64,000 nucleotides of DNA from Commensalibacter communis (GCF_947179015.1 NZ_CAMXCM010000001.1:421387-485386), one strand, 5' to 3'; shown: positions 26,435 to 34,846, counted from the first letter of the stretch. Notes: generated by a model from the sequence alone, not told the origin. Program-made: numbers and translations.

Positions 26435-28870
26435 TTATTCATAATTCAAGATCTCGCCTTTGACGATGTAACATCGCATATCGCCCATTGATGGAATTGT
26501 GACTTTTTGCTTCATTCGATCAAGTTGAGGCACATCGAGAAAGTGGTGATCTCTTAATATTCTAGCCATTTGTAATGGATCAAAGCCTTTACAAACCTCT
26601 TTCTTCCAAGCCTCAGACAAGATCAAATAATCAAACACACCATTTGCATTCTTCTTTTTATACCCAACGCGGTGGGGTGTTCGGTCGGTGTCTGCGAACG
26701 TAATATCAATAAAGCGATTGGCTCCATGCGCTTCAAGATAGTGTTTGATATGCAAGATCATTTGTTTTTCTTCATGTTCTTGCATATTGGGATTATGGTT
26801 GATCCAGTCTTTGAAACATTGTTCTATATTCTGGGTAATGATGACTTTATCAAATGGGAATATTTGATATTGAATCGCCAGCAATCCCGCTTGTTCAATC
26901 AAAGCACAACGCTGGGCAATGGTTCTGATCGCACCATCTTTGCTGGTTGTATGATTTGATAAAAGCTCTTGCGTGCGTTGTTCTATAGTATTGGTTAAGT
27001 GTTGTTTAAAGCATCCCTCGTTTTGTTGACGTGCTTTGCACATAGCCTCGATAAAAGCCAGTCCAACCGTGCCATAGAATCTGGCTGATTGTGTTTGTAG
27101 GTAAGAGGCAAATAACCCAGCTTCTTTAAACTCATGGATATTCTCAAATAACCCCATATTCGCCCCTGCATCGGCGGGGATTTCCATAAATCTGACTTTC
27201 TGTCCCATTTTGCTGGATCGTTGATCCTCACTCATCTTTTGATCTAACGTGACCTCTCCAGACGATAAGAATGTGGATCGCCATGTTTTTACAGAACGTG
27301 CATTCCCCAATTGATTGGCTCTGCCTTTACCAATCCCATTAGCCAGCATATAGATAATATCGCCAATCTCTTTTGCTGAGGCCTCCCCAAATTCATCTAA
27401 AATTAAACATAAATCGGAAGTTTCATTGGCAATGCCTTCCAATCCATTACCTGTATGTCTCCAGCTTCTGACTTGACCATCTCTGGCACCTTTCCCCCAA
27501 AGCGATGCTGCAACAAATAACGCCGTACTTTTTCCTGATTGGCTTTTACCAACCAGATGTAATCCACCCCCAGCAATATGAGTCATCTCCAATAAACTCC
27601 CCGCCAAAGACGCACAGACAAAGAAGATCAATCTTGAATTACCAACTAAATATTGCCCGATCTGTTCTTGCCAGTCTGATAAGCTGCCAGATTGGGTAAA
27701 GAGTTGACCTTGATGAATATTCCCTGTTTGTAGGATTAGGCTATTTTTTGTCTGTGATGATGAACCCATAATTTTGCCATTAGGCATCATAAACAAAGCT
27801 TTGTTGTTTAAATGATGCCAGCCAGTTTTATGAGTGCTGCGTAATAAGATATTGATTTTCAATTGGCTGATAAAGTTTAATAAGTGTTTACGTCCAGCAA
27901 TGAGGCATGCCAATCCTTTGCCTTCTAACGTGGCAGCAATTTCATTGCCATTCGAGTGGATTAAACTGCGTGGAATAGAATAAGTATGTTTTGTGCCTGA
28001 GTTTTGGTTCGTCCAAGCAATATATAACCCACAATTAGACCCATGCTCATCCTCTGTGGCTCCTAAGATCGTAAAAGGATCCCAGATTTTAATCGGTAAA
28101 GCATCATCTTTATAAGGGTTGGTATAATATAATCCATCATCATAGAACTTATAACCAGATGGCATCATGATTTTGATGGGTTTTTCGATCATCTGAGCAT
28201 TATTCAGTAAATGCATTAAATAATCGTGTTCTGTTTGATTGCTCTCTAAACAAGCCTGAGGAACAGGATCAGCCAAATCCCATCCATTGGGTAAAGTTGT
28301 TGGTAAAGCAACTTTACGAAGGGATTGAATGCCAATCCCATATAAAATCTCAATAAGATCGCTTGCATAGTCTTCTCCTGCTTGGTCATGATCTGGCCAT
28401 ATGATGATTGATTTATCTTTTAAGACTGACCACTCATTGCGATTGGCTCCGTGACTGCCTCCTTGTGAGGTCACAACTATATATTCAGGGAATATTTCAC
28501 GCCCTGCATCGGCGGTCTTTTCCCCTTCAACAATCAAGATCGGATCATGAGGACGCTGTGCAAGAATTTCCAATCCATATAAGGGCAATAATGAATTGGG
28601 TTCTTTAAAATGCCACTTAGTTTGATCTTGCTTATTCCCTTGCTTATCAATCCATACACGGTGACCATAAGTCATGGGTAAGAAGTCTTTCTTACCGTTG
28701 TCTTTTTCAATGCGTAATCTTGCCATTAATGGTGCGTTATCAGCATCACGATAAATCCACATCTTTGAAGCAAATGATGGTTTTTTGGGTTCGTTTTTGG
28801 CTGGAAGCATAGGTTCCCAGATGAGTTCTTGCTCTGCACAAATTGAGGGTGAATTAACTTTATCTAACAT
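26435..28870 (-). CDS. Toprim/DUF927 replication helicase-primase of the island
   Basis: 811 residues from ATG 28870, chosen because GGAGG lies 9 bases upstream and the start overlaps the previous gene by 11 bases; the frame is open further upstream but without a site. A Toprim-type domain occupies about 112–175 (LIVEGEKTA, IIWPDHDQAGEDYA). DUF927 follows (about 240–560) with Walker A GKSQSGKST (441–449) and Walker B DLCLILDEFGE. DUF927 proteins are hexameric-type helicases of plasmids, phages and islands. With the short upstream gene it makes a two-part primase/helicase. The C-terminus has a helical DNA-binding-like region (EEKQMILHIKHYLEAHG...FADTDRTPHRVGYKKK). Confidence 0.85.
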   Translation of the reverse strand: MLDKVNSPSICAEQELIWEPMLPAKNEPKKPSFASKMWIYRDADNAPLMARLRIEKDNGKKDFLPMTYGHRVWIDKQGNKQDQTKWHFKEPNSLLPLYGLEILAQRPHDPILIVEGEKTADAGREIFPEYIVVTSQGGSHGANRNEWSVLKDKSIIIWPDHDQAGEDYASDLIEILYGIGIQSLRKVALPTTLPNGWDLADPVPQACLESNQTEHDYLMHLLNNAQMIEKPIKIMMPSGYKFYDDGLYYTNPYKDDALPIKIWDPFTILGATEDEHGSNCGLYIAWTNQNSGTKHTYSIPRSLIHSNGNEIAATLEGKGLACLIAGRKHLLNFISQLKINILLRSTHKTGWHHLNNKALFMMPNGKIMGSSSQTKNSLILQTGNIHQGQLFTQSGSLSDWQEQIGQYLVGNSRLIFFVCASLAGSLLEMTHIAGGGLHLVGKSQSGKSTALFVAASLWGKGARDGQVRSWRHTGNGLEGIANETSDLCLILDEFGEASAKEIGDIIYMLANGIGKGRANQLGNARSVKTWRSTFLSSGEVTLDQKMSEDQRSSKMGQKVRFMEIPADAGANMGLFENIHEFKEAGLFASYLQTQSARFYGTVGLAFIEAMCKARQQNEGCFKQHLTNTIEQRTQELLSNHTTSKDGAIRTIAQRCALIEQAGLLAIQYQIFPFDKVIITQNIEQCFKDWINHNPNMQEHEEKQMILHIKHYLEAHGANRFIDITFADTDRTPHRVGYKKKNANGVFDYLILSEAWKKEVCKGFDPLQMARILRDHHFLDVPQLDRMKQKVTIPSMGDMRCYIVKGEILNYE

Positions 28871-29252
28871 GATGATAAGCCTCCAATCTAAGAAGGGCAG
28901 AGATCTTGCATGCTGCTTGGCTTTGAGTGGAATGATCCAAATAAGACAAGAGTGCAATTAAATCCCCACCACGATCAGAGGTTGCAAAATCTGCCCATTG
29001 TCCTGAACGCATATTGATCCGAAAAGATCCTAAATGCTGATCATGCCTTGTCGGATTTAACGCAATATATTCATGCGCTTTAATAACGCCATTAGGGAGC
29101 CATGTTTTTAATAATAGATGACTATGAGAAAGCGCTTTCTCTTTGACCGCTTTATAGTTAATCATAGGTGCGTAAGCTTTGGCTTTTAACGCGGCTCTTG
29201 ATTTAGATTTAAAACGAGCATTAAAAGAATTAGTTTTGACATGAACACTCAT
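28860..29252 (-). CDS. Primase-associated N-terminal domain protein (CHC2-like, zinc-less)
   Basis: 130 residues. The core YIALNPTRHDQHLGSFRINMRSGQWADFATSDRGGDLIALLSYL, described here by its parts (ALNPTRHD, SFRIN, GQWADF, GGDLIALLSY), is the strand pattern of CHC2-type primase zinc-binding domains (…NP.RdDk.PGSF.vn..tG.W.DfAtgd.GGD.i.L…), but the zinc-ligand cysteines are absent. Such domains are often fused to Toprim in island primases; here the two are separate genes overlapping by 11 bases, so translational coupling is likely. A basic N-terminus (KSKSRAALKAKAY) could contact DNA. Confidence 0.7.
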   Translation of the reverse strand: MSVHVKTNSFNARFKSKSRAALKAKAYAPMINYKAVKEKALSHSHLLLKTWLPNGVIKAHEYIALNPTRHDQHLGSFRINMRSGQWADFATSDRGGDLIALLSYLDHSTQSQAACKISALLRLEAYHHVR

Positions 29253-29254
29253 AA

Positions 29255-29482
29255 TTACACTCCTTTACGCTGAGTTGAAGAATGATCATGAAGCTTTGGT
29301 AAACTATGAATATAGGCTTCAATAGAGGCATAAGGGATGCGGGTATTGCGACCCATCTTAATGGCTTCTAATTTGCCAGCTTGTAACAAGCGATATAAAT
29401 TTGCTCGTGACGTGCTTAAGTAAGCACAGGTATCTTTGATGCTCAGTAAAGACATCGGATGGTATATGATTGGTTGTGTCAT
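29255..29482 (-). CDS. AlpA-like excisionase/helix-turn-helix regulator
   Basis: 75 residues from ATG 29482, with GGAGA 9 bases upstream; a TTG at 29491 is too close to that site. The HTH_17/MerR-like core LLSIKDTCAYLSTSRANLYRLLQAGKL followed by KMGRNTRIPYASIEAYI is diagnostic of AlpA/excisionase proteins. In P4-type elements such proteins switch on the integrase or direct excision. The stop is 2 bases before the primase-like start, so regulator, primase-like protein and DUF927 helicase form one operon. Confidence 0.88.
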   Translation of the reverse strand: MTQPIIYHPMSLLSIKDTCAYLSTSRANLYRLLQAGKLEAIKMGRNTRIPYASIEAYIHSLPKLHDHSSTQRKGV

Positions 29483-29553
29483 AATCGACAATCTCCAAGT
29501 TAAAAATGAAATTACTGGAGATAATTAATAGTCCTCAAAAAAAGAAAAATGCA

Positions 29554-29600
29554 CAGTACAATTTAAAATAAAAATGTACTGGCTTTTTAAATCTTGTACT
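29554..29600. promoter_or_regulatory. TGTACT half-sites: candidate operator for the AlpA operon
   Basis: CAGTACA (29554–29560) and TGTACTG (29575–29581) form a perfect 7-bp inverted repeat; a third TGTACT lies at 29595–29600. They sit about 75–120 bases before the AlpA-like start, in AT-rich DNA. The binding protein is unknown; the AlpA-like protein or a host repressor are the obvious candidates. Confidence 0.45.
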
Positions 29601-29660
29601 TTTGATAGAAATATTTTATAATAAGCTATTGATAAATAATATTATTGTATGCTTTATTTA

Positions 29661-29780
29661 ATGGCATGCTATTCAATCTATACAAAAGACATAACTGATT
29701 ATATTTGCCAGAGAATCGTTGATGGGGAAAGTTTGCGCCATATTTGTAAGGATGAATCTATTAAAGTAGAGAGTTTATGA
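29661..29780 (+). pseudogene. Fragment of a terminase-small-subunit-like gene
   Basis: A 39-codon frame containing YTKDITDYICQRIVDGESL and RHICKDESI. This 'Y...I...IC..I..GESLR.IC.D' pattern is the N-terminal helix-turn-helix of a family of phage small terminase subunits. The usual continuation (P-S-x-S-T-V-x-x-W) is absent, the frame stops at TGA 29778–29780 and no ribosome site is visible. It is most likely a decayed remnant. Confidence 0.5.
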
Positions 29781-29852
29781 ATGTTGACTATATATAAATC
29801 GTTACATTGAAAAAGAATCAAACTAATCAATAAAAAAGAGGAAAGAATAAAG

Positions 29853-30152
29853 ATGCGTGGAGGATATAGAGAAGGATCAGGACGTAAAAAAGGATCAACT
29901 CACAAAGTCTCTTTATCAACCGTTCAAGGGATCATGCAAAAAGAAGAATTTCAAAGTCCATTAGAAATCATTTTAAAGATTATGAACCAAGCCTATGAGA
30001 ATGAAGATTATAAATTGGCGTTAGAAGCTGCCAAAGGAGCTGCGCCCTATATGCATGCACGGTTAAATGAAGTAAATGCGAATATCCATCACATGAAGAG
30101 AATACAAGAGATGAGTGACGACGAGTTACACTATTTTATTAATAAAAACTAA
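29853..30152 (+). CDS. Small phage-type protein, terminase-small-subunit-like
   Basis: 99 residues with a GAGGAAAG site upstream. The N-terminus RGGYREGSGRKKGS matches the Gly/Arg/Lys-rich opening common to phage small terminase-like proteins, and SPLEIILKIMNQAYE...ALEAAKGAAPYMHARLNEV matches the following 'PLE.mL.vM.........A..AAPY.HPRL' segment. In satellites such a protein can redirect a helper phage's packaging; that role is inference. It is the only clear plus-strand gene inside the island, so it is probably expressed separately (late or on helper infection). Confidence 0.65.
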   Translation: MRGGYREGSGRKKGSTHKVSLSTVQGIMQKEEFQSPLEIILKIMNQAYENEDYKLALEAAKGAAPYMHARLNEVNANIHHMKRIQEMSDDELHYFINKN

Positions 30153-30163
30153 ATATAAGATAA

Positions 30164-30919
30164 TTAATCAGGTGCATATTTAATCATTCTTTTATATTCT
30201 TTTTCCGATTTAAAACGGTTTAATGCTTGCACAATGGCAGATTGACTGACAGAACGTATTCCAACTCTTTTTAAAATATAATGGATCAGTTGAATAAGTT
30301 TAGAATTTGCTTGTTTAAAGCTAAATTTTAAATTTCTAATTTCTGTGAATTTTAATATTTCTTGAGCAATAAAAACTGTATCAACATGCCAAAAATTGGC
30401 TGCGGATTGATATTTTAATGATGGTTCATTAATAAGATAAGCATTTTGTTTCAAAGAGTTAATTATTTGTAGAATAGCTTTGCAATGATTAGATAAAAAA
30501 ATTACATCTTCCATTTGTTTTATATTATCACTAAAGATAATGGTTTTTTCATCTAAAAAATTGATTGCGTCAGGTAAGTTGTCCAATAATTTTTGATAAA
30601 GATGGATAACTTGACGCATCGGTTCATATACAGGCATTGTATAAATAGGTTTTGTAACACGTAACATATTTAATTTTTTTGTAAATAATTCTGTTTCATT
30701 TAGCGTAAGTTCAAAAAAAGATTTGGTAAACCATCGATTTACCTCATCGACTGTAATGGCAGGTTCTTCAAAATCTTCATGAACAATCTCCTATATATCC
30801 GTTTTTGGGTTCCCTTTTGGATTATGAATATTCAATGTAAAATAGAAAGGCCACGCCGTGCCTTCTTGATATGAATAATAATATATACGTCTAAGGAACT
30901 TTTTACGTATCTTTGTCAT
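30164..30919 (-). pseudogene. Island gene overlapping the integrase, interrupted by in-frame TAG
   Basis: ATG 30919 overlaps the integrase stop region by 17 bases and has an AGGGA site upstream. The frame runs 42 codons (MTKIRKKFLRRIYYYYSY..., TAWPFYFTLNIHNPKG) to TAG at 30791–30793, then continues in the same frame (EIVHEDFEEPAITVDEVNRW) with no other stop to 30164: 251 codons in all. CAG (Gln) to TAG is one transition. The part after 30667 could be translated alone from an ATG (167 residues). No family recognised. Either a nonsense-mutated gene or, less likely, one relying on amber readthrough. Confidence 0.6.
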
Positions 30920-32114
30920 TGAACTTTCCCTGATAACAATACTCAGCCCATTGTTGCATCATGTCGCGTCTTTTGGCAAATAGATCCCCACGACGATAGG
31001 CAGCTTCTACTTTATTGGCAATGGTATGAGCCAAGGCCATTTCTGCCACATCTCTTGGCCAGCTGGTCGCTTCTCCACACCAATCCCGAAAAGTGGATCT
31101 TAATCCGTGAATGATCACTTCTTTGGTATTGGCTGCATGATGTAAGGCTTTGGATAAAGCAACGTCAGATAATCCTTTGCCTGTTTTAATACTGGGAAAG
31201 ATAAAACTATGATGATCTTTTTTGAACACTTCAACTTTCTTTAAAATCGCTATGGCTGGAGTTGATAAAGGCACGCGATGTTCTTTCCCTGTCTTCATAC
31301 GTTGATCGGGGATTGTCCAAATGGATTGATTTAAATCAATCTCCTCCCACCGTGCAAAACGCACTTCACTGGAACGAGATGCACATAAACATAAGAACTG
31401 CACAGCCAGCGCACTGACCCCATCAGATTTTTGCAAATTAGCAATGACAGGTTGGATCTTTTGCCATTCAATTGCTGCATGATGCTGGACTTTGGCTACT
31501 GAAGAGGGTTTAGGCAGAATATTAAATAAATGGCCTTTCCAACGCGCTGGATTATTGCCGTCACGCCAGTGGTGTGTTGTTGCATAATCCAAAATACGTT
31601 CTATGCGACCACGAACACGATCGGCCGTTTCTGTCTTTACTGTCCAAATGGGTCTTAATACAGCCAGAATATCATCTGTATCAATGGAAGATACAATTTT
31701 ACTGCCAATCACAGGATACGCAATACGTGATAAAGAGCTTCTCCAGATGGGTGCGGATCTGGGATCTTTCCAGCCTGCTTGTTGTTCTGTGATATAGCGT
31801 TCGGCAACTTCTGCAAAATTTGGAATTTGTTTTTGTTTCTTTGCTTTGGCTTTGAGTTCCAAAGGGTCTATGTTGTTTGCAACTTGCCTTCTTATATCAA
31901 TTGCAACTTGACGCGCTTTGGCTAATGTAAGGATATAGGCTGATCCAATGCCAATCTCACGGCGTTTATGGGTGGTTGGACTGAAATATCGCACTGTCCA
32001 ATGACGTGCTTGCCCTTTGATGGTTAAATAGAGGTTCCCACCGTCACAATGAATACCATCCTCGAGACCATCAATCTTACGAACATTCAATTGACCAGCT
32101 GGAATACGACTCAT
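30903..32114 (-). CDS. int: P4-type tyrosine integrase (DUF4102 N-terminus)
   Basis: 403 residues. N-terminal DUF4102-type arm-binding region (GNLYLTIKGQARHWTVRYFS...REIGIGSAYILTLAKARQVA), a SAM-like core-binding domain, and a catalytic domain with the recombinase residues: R in SASRSSEVRFARW, H-x-x-R in HGLRSTFRDW, H in ALAHTIANK and the nucleophile Y in EAAYRRGD. It catalyses site-specific recombination at the tRNA-Ser 3' end. It starts 147 bases inside the right core repeat, with arm-type repeats near both element ends. Its last codons overlap the next, broken gene. Confidence 0.95.
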   Translation of the reverse strand: MSRIPAGQLNVRKIDGLEDGIHCDGGNLYLTIKGQARHWTVRYFSPTTHKRREIGIGSAYILTLAKARQVAIDIRRQVANNIDPLELKAKAKKQKQIPNFAEVAERYITEQQAGWKDPRSAPIWRSSLSRIAYPVIGSKIVSSIDTDDILAVLRPIWTVKTETADRVRGRIERILDYATTHHWRDGNNPARWKGHLFNILPKPSSVAKVQHHAAIEWQKIQPVIANLQKSDGVSALAVQFLCLCASRSSEVRFARWEEIDLNQSIWTIPDQRMKTGKEHRVPLSTPAIAILKKVEVFKKDHHSFIFPSIKTGKGLSDVALSKALHHAANTKEVIIHGLRSTFRDWCGEATSWPRDVAEMALAHTIANKVEAAYRRGDLFAKRRDMMQQWAEYCYQGKFNDKDT

Positions 32115-32121
32115 CTAATAA

Positions 32122-32142
32122 CCCACCATAAAACCCATCTTA
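32122..32142. repeat. Putative integrase arm-type site (right)
   Basis: CCCACCATAAAACCCATCTTA, the partner of 20114–20134 (two mismatches, same orientation). It sits just upstream of the integrase start and 118 bases inside the right core repeat, so it could serve both in recombination and in integrase autoregulation. Confidence 0.55.
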
Positions 32143-32538
32143 TATCATGAGATTATACAGGCTAAACAGAAACGTCAAGAGACAATAAAATAGTTTAATA
32201 TATTGATTTATATAGTATAAATTATACATAATGAGACTGTATGAAACATTATGTTGGTGGCCACCCCCTCCGCCATATATCAAAACATTTCCCTACATAA
32301 TACAGCATAACATATAGAGAAACATTCATTTTTGACGTTTTTGCTTTGAATTGTGTAGTATTTTATATCATTTCAAAGCATGAATTTTGTTGGTATCAAA
32401 TCATATTTGTTGATATTGATAAACAGGTTTAATTAATTATAACCCTAATTTAAATTATCTTTATCGTCGTAAAATAGTTAATATTATTTTTATATCAACG
32501 TCTAATAATTTACCTATATAAACTGATAAATAGAAAAG
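32143..32538. other. Non-coding junction DNA beside the distal attachment site
   Basis: About 400 AT-rich bases without a credible gene. It holds the integrase promoter region (TATAGTATAAATTATAC is an AT-rich near-palindrome at about 32212–32228) and the core repeat at 32261–32280. The chromosome resumes after 32280. Confidence 0.6.
32261..32280. repeat. Distal attachment site (20-bp core)
   Basis: An exact copy of 20043–20062 that is not part of a tRNA here; sequence on either side (GTTGGTGG before, CAAAACAT after) does not match the tRNA copy, so the repeat ends are sharp. Confidence 0.92.
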
Positions 32539-33048
32539 ATGAGAAAAATGAATTATTCTGATTTCACCTTCTTTTGGGGACACATAGAGGATTCTGTGCA
32601 TCCAGAATGTAGCCAGTTTTACAAAAGCCCTTTCATTATTGATGGAATAGAATTTAATTGTACAGAACAATGGATGCATTGGAAAAAGGCTGTGATTTTT
32701 GGAGATCAGGAGATCGCACAGAAAATCCTGTTGGCAAAGTCTCCTTTTGATCAGAAGAAGTTGGGGCGCGAGGTTTCTAATTTTAATGCCTCATTATGGA
32801 GTGCAGTATCAGTAGATATTGTATTTCGTGGAAATATTGAGAAATTCTCACAAAATCCAGAGCTTTTAAAACGACTTTCATTATCCAAAGGCACTTTATT
32901 AGTAGAGGCCTCACCCTATGATACTATTTGGGGAATAGGGTTGGATGCCTCTGATCCTAAAGCGTTACATAAAGACCAATGGCAAGGACAAAATTTATTA
33001 GGAAATATTGTGACACGTGTCAGAGATGTTTTATGTGGCGTCATATAA
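32539..33048 (+). CDS. NADAR domain protein (YbiA/RibX-like)
   Basis: 169 residues spanning a complete NADAR domain: FTFFWGHIED...FYKSPFIIDG, FNCTEQWMHWKKAVIFGD, ILLAKSPFDQKKLGREV, and the C-terminal LVEASPYDTIWGIGL plus GQNLLGNIVTRVRDVL, with the Trp/Gly catalytic surroundings intact. NADAR proteins are N-glycosidases acting on riboflavin intermediates or on ADP-ribosylated nucleic acids/NAD metabolites. It is the first chromosomal gene beyond the island; no DarT-type partner is visible next to it, so a housekeeping damage-control role is as likely as defence. Confidence 0.9.
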   Translation: MRKMNYSDFTFFWGHIEDSVHPECSQFYKSPFIIDGIEFNCTEQWMHWKKAVIFGDQEIAQKILLAKSPFDQKKLGREVSNFNASLWSAVSVDIVFRGNIEKFSQNPELLKRLSLSKGTLLVEASPYDTIWGIGLDASDPKALHKDQWQGQNLLGNIVTRVRDVLCGVI

Positions 33049-33122
33049 AAATGAATCAAAGGTTTCGAACTACTTCTGTGTGTGTTAGAGAAACCGTTAG
33101 CAAGTTTTAAAGAGGCACCATA

Positions 33123-33482
33123 ATGAGTAAAGACGAGAAAGATTTCGGAATAAAAGAAGAGTATGAATATGAGCTGCCAGGTCAGCCATTGAATTCTTCT
33201 GATGAACCTTTGGGAAGGTCTTTTTTTTCTAGCCCTTCTGATATTCCTGCGGATGATAAATATCTTAATGCCGATGAATATACAAATTTGGGTTATTTAA
33301 AATACTGGTTTCTCTCTTGTGCGGTGATGCTTGCTTTAGGGTTAACGTTCGAGTTTGGAATATTGGGCAAAGATGGAAAGGAAGGTCCTTTATGTAAGTA
33401 CCTTCCCAAAAATAAAGTATGTTATTATATGGCAGGTGTAGCCCCTAAACCAGCAAGTCCTGCACCATCCTTGGTAAAATAG
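33123..33482 (+). CDS. Small single-pass membrane protein, unknown
   Basis: 119 residues. An acidic, cytoplasm-like N-terminal part (about 60 residues, containing EEYEYELPGQPLNSSDEP) is followed by one membrane helix (YWFLSCAVMLALGLTFEFGIL) and a short tail with two cysteines (PLCKYLPKNKVCYYM) and a Pro/Ala-rich end. The topology suggests a type II or tail-facing-periplasm protein. A GAGGCAC stretch precedes the ATG. It converges on mrp with 3 bases between. No family recognised. Confidence 0.65.
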   Translation: MSKDEKDFGIKEEYEYELPGQPLNSSDEPLGRSFFSSPSDIPADDKYLNADEYTNLGYLKYWFLSCAVMLALGLTFEFGILGKDGKEGPLCKYLPKNKVCYYMAGVAPKPASPAPSLVK

Positions 33483-33485
33483 AAA

Positions 33486-34682
33486 CTATTCTTCAGTTTT
33501 TTCTTGTTGTTTATTCGCTCTTTGAACGGTTAGACGTTTAATGACGGGAACCATTAATTCAGTAATTTCCTGGTATGCCTTGGCAGCTATGCTGTCTGGA
33601 TCTTGGGCAACAATTGGAACACCTGCATCTGCGCCACTACGAATTGCTGGGATTAATGGGATTTCTCCTAGGAAAGGAAACCCTAAGGTTTGAGCTTCAT
33701 TTTTGGCACCATTTTCACCGAAAATATAAGTTTTCTCATTACAGCATGGGCAAGAGAAATAAGCCATATTTTCGATAATACCTAAAATTGGCGTTTTAGA
33801 TTTTTGAAACATCGCGATGCCTCGTCTTGCATCCAATAATGCAACATCTTGAGGGGTAGAAACGATAATTGCGCCATCAATTTGAATTGTTTGGGTCAGG
33901 GTTAATTGAACGTCGCCTGTGCCAGGTGGTGTATCAATTAAAAGAACGTCAAGCTCTCCCCATTTAACATCGGATAAAAGTTGTTTGACGGCACCCATAA
34001 CCATTGGCCCTCGCCAAACCATGGCTTGTTCTTGTGGAACCAACATTCCAATCGACATGGCAGAGATTCCCCAAGCAGTCATTGGTAATAATTTATGATT
34101 GACGACTTCTACCTGACCTTCTAATCCCAACATATGCGGAACAGAAGGGCCATAAATATCGGCATCCATCAACCCTACTTTTAACCCTTGCTTAGCAAGG
34201 CTGACAGCAAGATTGATGGCAGTAGAAGATTTTCCCACACCTCCTTTGCCAGATGCAATGGCAATGATACAGCCAATTGATTGCAATGTTTCAATCGGAC
34301 CATTATTGCCAGGTTTAGCAGGTGGATGTTTATGAGGTTGTTTCCAAGCAGGGGCTGTATTTTTCCCTTGTGTAGTATTGGCTGGTTGCCGAGGTGGGAA
34401 AACTAATCGTTTACTTGATGCTGTTCCTGAATTTAAAAAAACACGGGCTTGGGTGACATTTTCAAGCTGTTGTAAATGCTGTTCGATTCTGGCTCTTAAC
34501 GGTTCAGCCGCATCAGGTGGAATAGTTGAAAGATTTAAGGTTAAGTGAACTTTTTGACCCTGAATGGTTATATTTTCGATAATATTAGCATCTAATAACC
34601 GTATATCAGGCGACCAAGGAAGTGTAAAATCAGATAAAGTTTGTTTAATCGTTTGCTGATCAATTGGATTTGGGCTAGTCAT
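33486..34682 (-). CDS. mrp: Mrp/ApbC (NBP35-type) iron–sulfur carrier ATPase
   Basis: 398 residues from ATG 34682 (MTSPNPIDQQT); a TTG eight codons earlier lacks support. N-terminal MIP18-like (DUF59) domain of about 90 residues, a Pro/Lys linker, then a deviant Walker A (IASGKGGVGKSST), Switch I/II (MDADIYGPSVPHMLG, LLIDTPPGTGDVQLT) and the metal-binding CPCC in AYFSCPCCNEKTYIFG. Mrp carries [4Fe-4S] clusters to target enzymes. It is fully typical for alphaproteobacteria. Confidence 0.95.
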   Translation of the reverse strand: MTSPNPIDQQTIKQTLSDFTLPWSPDIRLLDANIIENITIQGQKVHLTLNLSTIPPDAAEPLRARIEQHLQQLENVTQARVFLNSGTASSKRLVFPPRQPANTTQGKNTAPAWKQPHKHPPAKPGNNGPIETLQSIGCIIAIASGKGGVGKSSTAINLAVSLAKQGLKVGLMDADIYGPSVPHMLGLEGQVEVVNHKLLPMTAWGISAMSIGMLVPQEQAMVWRGPMVMGAVKQLLSDVKWGELDVLLIDTPPGTGDVQLTLTQTIQIDGAIIVSTPQDVALLDARRGIAMFQKSKTPILGIIENMAYFSCPCCNEKTYIFGENGAKNEAQTLGFPFLGEIPLIPAIRSGADAGVPIVAQDPDSIAAKAYQEITELMVPVIKRLTVQRANKQQEKTEE

Positions 34683-34846
34683 AGATATACTTTCTAAAGA
34701 TGGCAATAGGAATAAAGACGATCATAAAGGATCCTTGAAATAATATATAACAATTTTTTTAAAGATTTTTACGATTAATTTTATATTTCTATTATAAAGC
34801 ACATATAGAAAGATAATTTTACTATTAATGATAAAGGACTGGAGCG

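Larger units (their letters stand above)
20043..32280. mobile_element. tRNA-Ser-integrated genomic island / phage-satellite-like element
   Basis: A 12.2-kb element bounded by a perfect 20-bp direct repeat. Contents in order: a GIY-YIG nuclease, SF2 helicase and MmeI-like methyltransferase (cargo), a CCCG iteron-like cluster, Toprim/DUF927 helicase, a short primase-like protein, an AlpA-like regulator, terminase-small-subunit-like sequences, a nonsense-mutated gene, and a P4-type tyrosine integrase. There are no capsid, tail, portal or large terminase genes. This set fits a P4/PICI-like satellite or integrative element rather than a prophage. The integrase lies at the end away from the tRNA, reading inward. 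Whether it is still mobile is unknown. Confidence 0.88.

Noticed and set aside
20043-32280. Calling the island an intact prophage
   Set aside because: There is no portal, capsid, tail, lysis or large terminase gene.
32539-33048. NADAR gene as part of the island's defence cargo
   Set aside because: It lies outside the right core repeat (32280) and has no ADP-ribosyltransferase partner beside it.
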